A stretch of 28,619 nt of DNA, taken from Clostridiales bacterium. Lineage in GTDB: Bacteria > Bacillota > Clostridia > Oscillospirales > QAMX01. Below, in pieces: positions 24,531 to 28,619 of this stretch. Within the stretch, counting starts at the first letter, position 1, and every line of letters begins with the position of its first letter. The translations under genes and the position numbers were made by a program. Location: positions 1 to 28,619 of the forward strand of contig JAAZBA010000272.1 in assembly GCA_012514045.1 (NCBI GenBank), given 5' to 3'. The notes under the pieces were generated by a model. It did no database searches, was not told where the DNA came from, and was given only the letters and a program-made list of their open reading frames with translations.

Positions 24531-25982
24531 GACAATCGGAGCATCACCAGAGACACTATGCTATTCTTGCCCGCAAAAATCCTCGAAGGCCTTGTAGGCA
24601 TCCTGACACTGTCTTATATTTCACATGCCATCACCACCGGCGGAGTTGACACCTTCGGCTCTGTTAATACCATCGTCTCCTTTTCCTATCTGCTGCTCAT
24701 AAGCTATCTTACAAACTCCGCTGCCAGATATGTGGCGGAGGAGACAAGAGAGGATGAACGGAGAAGATCGTTTTTCTCCACCTGCAGCCTTATATGGGTT
24801 TTCACAAACATCCTTGTGTATATCCTTGTTATCCCCCTGAAAGCTTTCGGTGTGAAACATGTGGCAGCAGTGGCATGTATGTTTACCGCAAACAGCCTAT
24901 ATCAGCTCACCCTTTCAATGCTTGTACAGGTGGGTAAGAAGAAAGAAAGCATCGCCCTTTCGCTTATAAGCGCCATACTTAAACCTGCGCTCATCTTTAC
25001 CGCATGCCATATTATGGGCTCGGGGCAGCAGGACACAGCGCTTCCCGCCATCGCCTCATTTGTTGCTGCGGAGCTTTTATGCGGTATTATCGGAGTTTTT
25101 CTCCTTCGCATTCCAAGAAATTTCAGTTTTAAGGCATACTCAGGAAGCCTTGCCGCAAAGCTCTTCCGTTATGGTATACCTCTTATGGGTGTCAGTCTCA
25201 GCGTAGGACTGCTTAATGTGGTGGATCGCTTTGTGATTATTTTCTTCGGGGAAGACTTTGCGGTCTACTACACCAACAATACCATTAGCTCTTCGGTATT
25301 TACGATGCTGATGATAGGTATCATGAGGGCTGTCTACCCTTCAATTCTAAAAGCTTACCGTGAGGAAGGCTTTGAGAGGGCGCAAAGTGTTGTTGACGGC
25401 AGCGTCAGAATGTATCTTCTCGTGGCTATGCCCGCCTGCGCAGGCCTTATCGGCATATCCCGGAGCCTAAGCGCTCTTCTCTTTGAGGAGAGCTACGTTT
25501 GGGGTCATCCCATTATAGCTCTCAGCGCTGTGGCTATGTTCTTTACGGGTTTCACGGAATACGCCATAAAGGCTTGGGAACTGAGAGGAGACACAAAGCC
25601 TATAATGCAAAACGCTCTTATATCCGTGGTAGTTAAGGTTGTCTGCACCGTTATGCTTCTACCTGTTTTGGGTGTATTCGGCGCCGGCGTGAGCTCAATT
25701 ATCTCTTTCTCTCTTTATTTCGTCATAAGTTCTCTCAGAGCAAAAAAGATTTTCCTCTTCCGGCTTCCTTTGAAAAGACTGCTCAGCATCCTCATCCCCA
25801 GCCTTCTGTGTATGGCGGTATCATATATTGTGTCCACAGCAGTACCCGGCAGACTTCTGGGCGTAGCGCTATCTGTTTTTGCGGGAATTGCCATATACGG
25901 CCTCGCTTTGGCGCTTTCCGGTGAGGTTAAGCAGGAAATCTCTATGATCAAGGGCAAATTATCCAAATTTAAGGACAAATAA
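24528..25982 (+). CDS. Oligosaccharide flippase (Wzx/MOP superfamily)
   Basis: 484 aa from TTG 24528, with about 12-14 hydrophobic segments spread over the whole length (LFLPAKILEGLVGILTLSYI; LLLISYLTNSAARYVAEET; VSLSVGLLNVVDRFVIIFF). It resembles Wzx-type proteins that flip lipid-linked repeat units. Divergent pairing with the GT4-CsaB fusion suggests it exports the secondary wall polymer or its precursor; this is inference. It is distinct in sequence from the SpoVB-type flippase at 5312-6898. About 40% of its residues are Leu, Ile, Val, Ala or Phe. No terminator is obvious in the 114 bp before rubrerythrin. Confidence 0.86.
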   Translation: MDNRSITRDTMLFLPAKILEGLVGILTLSYISHAITTGGVDTFGSVNTIVSFSYLLLISYLTNSAARYVAEETREDERRRSFFSTCSLIWVFTNILVYILVIPLKAFGVKHVAAVACMFTANSLYQLTLSMLVQVGKKKESIALSLISAILKPALIFTACHIMGSGQQDTALPAIASFVAAELLCGIIGVFLLRIPRNFSFKAYSGSLAAKLFRYGIPLMGVSLSVGLLNVVDRFVIIFFGEDFAVYYTNNTISSSVFTMLMIGIMRAVYPSILKAYREEGFERAQSVVDGSVRMYLLVAMPACAGLIGISRSLSALLFEESYVWGHPIIALSAVAMFFTGFTEYAIKAWELRGDTKPIMQNALISVVVKVVCTVMLLPVLGVFGAGVSSIISFSLYFVISSLRAKKIFLFRLPLKRLLSILIPSLLCMAVSYIVSTAVPGRLLGVALSVFAGIAIYGLALALSGEVKQEISMIKGKLSKFKDK

Positions 25983-26008
25983 TAGGTTATTATTGTAATT
26001 ACTCACTA

Positions 26009-26037
26009 TTGAAAAGTGTTTATCATTATGTTATACT
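26009..26037 (+). promoter_or_regulatory. Promoter of the rubrerythrin gene
   Basis: TTGAAA (26009-26014), 17 nt, TATACT (26032-26037). Transcription would begin near 26044, just before a dyad that could be an operator. Confidence 0.75.
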
Positions 26038-26046
26038 CTAAATATA

Positions 26047-26065
26047 ATTGAGATTAAGTCTCAAT
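26047..26065. promoter_or_regulatory. Palindromic operator candidate at the rubrerythrin promoter
   Basis: ATTGAGA-TTAAG-TCTCAAT is a 7-5-7 inverted repeat, or a 9-1-9 dyad with one mismatched pair. It starts about +4 relative to the inferred transcription start. A peroxide- or metal-sensing Fur/PerR-type repressor is plausible for rubrerythrin, but the bases do not match the Bacillus PerR box, so the regulator is unassigned. Confidence 0.45.
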
Positions 26066-26096
26066 AAGAAAACAAATAAAGGAAGGAACACAAAAA

Positions 26097-26642
26097 ATGA
26101 AGAAGTTTGTTTGTACTATTTGCGGTTATGTTCATACAGGCAACGAGCCTCCCGCCGCTTGTCCCCAGTGTAAGGCTCCTGCCTCCAAATTCAATGAGGT
26201 CACCGAAGGTAAGATTGAGTGGGTTGACGATCACGTTGTAGGCGTTGCTAAGGGCGTAGACCCCGCTGTTATCGAAGGTCTCCGCGCAAATTTCACAGGC
26301 GAATGCACAGAGGTCGGCATGTACCTTGCCATGGCCAGAGTCGCTCATCGTGAGGGATATCCCGAGATCGGTCTCTACTGGGAGAAAGCAGCATACGAGG
26401 AAGCGGAACATGCCGCCAAGTTTGCCGAGCTTCTGGGTGAGGTAATAACTGATTCCACAAAGAAGAACCTTGAGCTCCGTGTTGAGGCGGAGGCCGGCGC
26501 CTGTAAGGGCAAAAAAGAGCTGGCTACGCTGGCTAAGCAGCTTGGTCTCGACGCTATCCACGATACGGTTCACGAGATGGCTAAGGACGAAGCAAGGCAC
26601 GGCAGAGCTTTCCTGGGTCTGCTGAACAGATATTTCGAGTAA
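26097..26642 (+). CDS. Rubrerythrin with N-terminal rubredoxin domain (reverse rubrerythrin type)
   Basis: 181 aa. A rubredoxin-like iron site comes first (Cys6/Cys9 and Cys22/Cys25, in CTICGY and CPQCK), then a four-helix ferritin-like domain with Glu/His ligands (GECTEVGMYLAMARVAHREG; EEAEHAAKFAELLGE; DEARHGRAF). In classical rubrerythrin the order is the opposite. Reverse rubrerythrins of clostridia reduce peroxide and, in some cases, oxygen with electrons from NADH through reductase partners. GGAAGGAAC precedes ATG 26097. It has its own promoter and terminator, so it is monocistronic. Codon use is strongly biased to common codons, suggesting high expression. Confidence 0.93.
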   Translation: MKKFVCTICGYVHTGNEPPAACPQCKAPASKFNEVTEGKIEWVDDHVVGVAKGVDPAVIEGLRANFTGECTEVGMYLAMARVAHREGYPEIGLYWEKAAYEEAEHAAKFAELLGEVITDSTKKNLELRVEAEAGACKGKKELATLAKQLGLDAIHDTVHEMAKDEARHGRAFLGLLNRYFE

Positions 26643-26652
26643 AATATGTTTG

Positions 26653-26696
26653 AAAAAGGACTAAGGTGATACTTTATTTCGCTTTAGTCCTTTTTT
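26653..26696 (+). terminator. Terminator of rubrerythrin
   Basis: A 12-bp stem (26653-26664 with 26684-26695) opens with five A-T pairs and closes a 19-nt loop; the 3' arm ends in TTTTTT. It starts 11 bp after the stop codon. Confidence 0.8.
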
Positions 26697-26713
26697 GTCG
26701 CAGTGACAGGCAT

Positions 26714-26739
26714 AAAACAAAAAAGCCCCTTATAGGAGC
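26714..26739 (-). terminator. Intrinsic terminator on the minus strand, with no minus-strand ORF upstream of it
   Basis: On the minus strand a 6-bp stem with a three-base loop (GCTCCT-ATA-AGGGGC, one U-G pair, 26739-26725) is followed by TTTTTTGTTTTA. It has canonical form. The only thing it could terminate is transcription through the repeat region at 26800-27965. Confidence 0.75.
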
Positions 26740-26764
26740 ATGTAAAAATGTGCCGGTGAAATAA

Positions 26765-26812
26765 AGTGACCCTTGACTGTATCTTTCTTCACAGAAACAG
26801 CCAAGGGTCACT
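26765..26812. repeat. Long inverted repeat
   Basis: Two 16-nt arms, 26765-26780 and 26797-26812, pair with a single A-C mismatch around a 16-nt loop. It lies 26 bp inside the minus-strand terminator and would form a long hairpin near the 3' end of the inferred repeat transcript. On the minus strand it is followed by TTTATTTC, so it may add to termination. Confidence 0.75.
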
Positions 26813-26897
26813 CAAAACTCTTGATGTCTAATTTCATTTTTAACCTCTCTTTCTGCAGACTATCAACTGCTCTCCTGAATTACAGACTGCGCTTTCC

Positions 26898-27480
26898 ATC
26901 TTTTCAATGTTTTACATTTAATGTTTCACATTCTCTGCAGATTATCTACACCCTATTTATCATAGCTCGAAGCTGTTTTCCGTTTTTGTGGTTTTCATCT
27001 CTTTGAACGTTCTACATTTCATGTACTACATCTTTCGGATGTTTAGTTCTTCATGCATCACACCTTTTGATATTATACATTTCGTACATCACACCTTTTG
27101 ATGTTTTGCATTACATGCATTGCATCTTTCGGATGTTTTGCTCTTCATGCATTATACTTTTGATGTTCTGCATTAAATGTATCGCATCCTTCAGCGCTTT
27201 ACATTTAACGTATTTCATCCAATGGACTCTTTACGTTTCATGTAATACATCTGTTTTTGATGTTCTGCACTTCATGTGCCGCATATTCCTGACACTTTGC
27301 ACTTTATGTGTTACTTCTTTCAAATACTTCATACTTTTCGTCCATATCGTTTGAAGTTTCCTCATACTGTGTATTGTATCTGTCGTACGCTTTACACTCC
27401 TTGTATTGCTCCTTTTGAATGTCTTACACTTTGTGTTTCATATTTTCCAGATTTTTTGGATTTCATGTATCCCGTTTTTG
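26898..27480. repeat. Degenerate tandem array, ~31-32-bp period
   Basis: At least 14 units can be laid out in this core. On the plus strand they follow roughly TCTTTTGATGTT, then TTGCATTTCATG, then TATTACA. Dyad centres occur at 27013, 27076, 27107, 27139, 27169, 27200, 27232, 27267, 27299, 27364, 27393, 27426 and 27458 (start positions): steps of 29-35 bp, or double that where a unit lacks the dyad. Diverged units continue on both sides, roughly 26820-27800. The period is not a multiple of three, so it does not encode a protein repeat. Units are too diverged and too close to be CRISPR repeats. Confidence 0.8.
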
Positions 27481-27489
27481 GGATTCTCA

Positions 27490-27513
27490 ACGCAATGCAT
27501 AATGCAGTTGCGT
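27490..27513. repeat. Hairpin at the edge of the repeat array
   Basis: ACGCAA (27490-27495) and TTGCGT (27508-27513) form a perfect 6-bp stem around TGCATAATGCAG. A nearby GCGTATC direct repeat (about 27521-27541) makes this the most GC-rich part of the array. Confidence 0.55.
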
Positions 27514-27630
27514 AACGCTGCGCGTATCGCTATGCGTATCACTCTGTGTATTACTTCTTCCGGAGGTTTTACAACTTGTGTGCCACATCAATCACATGCT
27601 TTACTTTATTATGTTTCACATTTCAGATGA

Positions 27631-27688
27631 TTCTTTGAACAATCAATAATCTTCCGCATTATCATTAATTCTTTGAATTATCAATAAT
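27631..27688. repeat. Two direct copies of a 20-bp A/T-rich repeat
   Basis: 27631-27650 and 27669-27688 agree at 18 of 20 positions (TTCTTTGAA, two variable bases, ATCAATAAT), 38 bp apart. They are better conserved than the main array and differ from it in period. Confidence 0.7.
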
Positions 27689-27970
27689 GTTTTGGTTTAT
27701 TGTTTATACTCTGTATTTACTAAAACGCTTCACATATTTTGTATTGCATCGATTTTTTAGGATGTTTTACATTTGCTGTAATTCCTGCTGCTAATCTTGC
27801 AAAGCAACTGACGTATCGTTTCACCGGATTTCTTTAATTAAGTCCTGCGGCTGGCTTCAAACTTGTTTTCATGTTTTGAAAGAAAACTCTCAACTCGCGG
27901 TCATCTTGATTGACGGAAATCCTGTATCTGACTAGTACATTGGACTGTCCTCTCTTTCTGTTGTGGCTAC

Positions 27971-27999
27971 ATTATAACACAGAGATTCCGGTAAATCAA
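27971..27999 (-). promoter_or_regulatory. Promoter reading leftward into the repeat array
   Basis: On the minus strand TTGATT (27999-27994), 17 nt, consensus TATAAT (27976-27971). There is no ORF downstream on this strand, only the repeat array. Confidence 0.7.
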
Positions 28000-28072
28000 C
28001 TGGTAATATAGTCAAAGTTCACAATTATTTTTTGGTGATATCGTAGAAAATAAAAATATCTTCAAAATACTC

Positions 28073-28101
28073 TTGCAATACTGCGGTGTATATGATATAA
28101 T
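28073..28101 (+). promoter_or_regulatory. Promoter of a putative small RNA
   Basis: TTGCAA (28073-28078), 17 nt, consensus TATAAT (28096-28101). It diverges from the repeat-array promoter 74 bp to its left. Confidence 0.72.
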
Positions 28102-28107
28102 TATTTT

Positions 28108-28249
28108 TGTTGGGGTATTTCATATCTGCAACCTCGATAGCTCCGCCTTGCATAATTTCACACTATCCACAAAATCAACACGCGTGTTTTTTATTTATGA
28201 TAGTAACGCGTCTGCTTAACTTTTTAAAGCCTTCAAGCAGACGTTTTTT
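28108..28249 (+). ncRNA. Putative small RNA of ~140 nt
   Basis: The unit is bounded by the promoter at 28073-28101 and an intrinsic terminator at 28209-28249. Possible stems inside are GGGGT/ACCTC (28112-28116 with 28131-28135) and GATAG/CTATC (28136-28140 with 28163-28167), plus two copies of ACGCGT. The only ATG frame of note starts at 28198 without a ribosome site and runs through the terminator, so it is not coding. The next gene to the right is on the other strand, so this is not a riboswitch leader. It does not obviously match 6S, tmRNA, SRP RNA or RNase P RNA. Confidence 0.5.
28209..28249 (+). terminator. Intrinsic terminator of the putative small RNA
   Basis: A 9-bp perfect stem CGTCTGCTT/AAGCAGACG (28209-28217 with 28235-28243) is followed by six T. 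No protein gene lies upstream on this strand for over 1.5 kb. Confidence 0.82.
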
Positions 28250-28280
28250 GTTTGTATTGCTCTTTGGTTCTTTTTAAGTT

Positions 28281-28325
28281 AAACGCTGCGGATCCATTCC
28301 CTACGAGACGATCCGCAGCGTTTTT
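28281..28325. terminator. Bidirectional terminator at the end of the GH99-like gene
   Basis: A 14-bp perfect stem (28281-28294 with 28310-28323) has a 15-nt loop. It lies 9 bp beyond the stop of the minus-strand gene ending at 28333; T-rich flanks exist on both sides, stronger on the plus strand. Confidence 0.75.
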
Positions 28326-28332
28326 AAGCAAA

Positions 28333-28619
28333 TTATTCTCCTTTAAAGACTCTCTTTGTCGCTTCCAGATAGCCATAACCGTATAAATCGTCCGGCTCAA
28401 GGTAGCTCGTTTCTGTCCACTCGTTCCAGCTGTTTATGGTGATAAGCGGCGGAAGCTCCGGGTGACGGTCCGTGTATTCCTTCGCAGCCCGCAGAGCTTT
28501 TTCAATCTCATCAGGTGTGGCGTTCTTTACCACGCCGGGACGGAAGTTTGTAAATCTAGGGTTATTGTCCCATCCCATTGATACATGGGCGAAATACGGA
28601 ATAGTGTACTCCTTTTCTA
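28333..28619 (-). CDS. GH99/WbsX-like glycan-active protein, C-terminal part only
   Basis: The frame is open to the right edge, so only about the last 94 residues are seen. They include SMGWDNNPRFTNFRPG, PLITINSWNEWTETSYLEPD and YGYGYLEATKRVF, the usual ending of the glycosyltransferase WbsX / GH99-like domain family found in rhamnan and other surface-polysaccharide loci. The Trp-Asn-Glu-Trp segment is the strand-end motif of the TIM barrel. Whether it is a hydrolase or acts in polymer synthesis cannot be told from this fragment. An ATG at 28578 lies inside the domain and is not the start. The stop TAA is followed by a strong hairpin. Confidence 0.85.
   Translation of the reverse strand, partial: EKEYTIPYFAHVSMGWDNNPRFTNFRPGVVKNATPDEIEKALRAAKEYTDRHPELPPLITINSWNEWTETSYLEPDDLYGYGYLEATKRVFKGE

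Larger units (their letters stand above)
26715..27964 (-). ncRNA. Inferred ~1.25-kb noncoding transcript carrying a tandem hairpin array
   Basis: The boundaries are the start inferred from the promoter at 27971-27999 and the terminator at 26714-26739. Inside there is no minus-strand ORF of useful length with a ribosome site; the longest near the start is about 12 codons. The body consists mainly of degenerate ~31-nt units, most able to form one short stem-loop, ending in a long inverted repeat. I know of no described RNA family with this build, but I could not search Rfam. A decayed satellite that happens to be transcribed is the main alternative. Confidence 0.5.

Noticed and set aside
26047..26065. 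A true PerR box
   Set aside because: The dyad is in the right place but the bases differ from the TTATAATnATTATAA-type consensus, so it is listed only as an operator candidate.
26773..27630. Plus-strand ORFs of 74-95 codons in the repeat region
   Set aside because: They start without ribosome sites, are rich in Phe, Cys, His and Ile as expected from A/T-rich repeats, overlap in several frames, and the 31-32-bp period is not a multiple of three.
26898..27800. CRISPR array
   Set aside because: Units are about 31 nt end to end with no spacers, too diverged to be CRISPR repeats, and no cas gene is present.
28108..28249. 6S RNA, tmRNA or a riboswitch
   Set aside because: It is too short and lacks closing 5'-3' pairing for 6S; there is no tRNA-like end for tmRNA; and no plus-strand gene follows for a riboswitch.

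Overview
The window looks like a chromosomal segment of an anaerobic Gram-positive bacterium of class Clostridia. The evidence is a yabM-yabN-yabO-divIC-yabR gene order, strong AGGAGG ribosome binding sites, a DacF-type D,D-carboxypeptidase, a rubredoxin-first rubrerythrin, a CsaB-type pyruvyltransferase and intermediate GC. No phage, insertion sequence, tRNA, rRNA or CRISPR array was seen.

Layout. 1-3350 (+): the end of an unidentified gene, a DegT-type aminotransferase and a heparinase II/III-type protein, apparently the edge of a polysaccharide cluster. 3583-8195 (-): YabR-like S1 protein, DivIC, YabO, MazG, a SpoVB-type flippase and an MTA/SAH deaminase. 8329-8874 (-): a zinc-ribbon protein with a Cys/Glu-rich tail and its own promoter. 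8980-14714 (-): a probable six-gene operon of response regulator, histidine kinase, GerMN lipoprotein, niacin-type ECF S-component, polysaccharide deacetylase and a uridine-kinase-like P-loop kinase. 14797-21425 (+): an operon from a good promoter, carrying a DacF-type carboxypeptidase, a YesN/YesM two-component pair, an SSAT2-like acetyltransferase and a GH29 alpha-L-fucosidase. 21415-24415 (-): a GT4-CsaB fusion followed by an orphan KdpE-type regulator. 24528-25982 (+): a divergent flippase. 26097-26642 (+): rubrerythrin.

26643-28332 is about 1.7 kb with no credible protein gene, and is the most unusual part. It contains a degenerate tandem array with a period of about 31-32 nt. Most units can form one tiny stem-loop, and several stems differ in sequence while still pairing. 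The array sits between a good promoter and a good intrinsic terminator, both on the minus strand, where there is no ORF. This points to a roughly 1.25-kb noncoding RNA built of tandem hairpins. A second, divergent promoter followed about 140 nt later by an intrinsic terminator suggests a compact small RNA beside it. The window ends inside a GH99/WbsX-like gene on the minus strand.

Functional themes are the cell envelope (flippases, pyruvylated wall polymer, D,D-carboxypeptidase, deacetylase, DivIC), glycan breakdown or remodelling (heparinase-like, fucosidase, GH99-like), housekeeping salvage (MazG, MTA/SAH deaminase, niacin uptake) and oxygen defence (rubrerythrin). All family names rest on reading motifs by eye; no database search was run.
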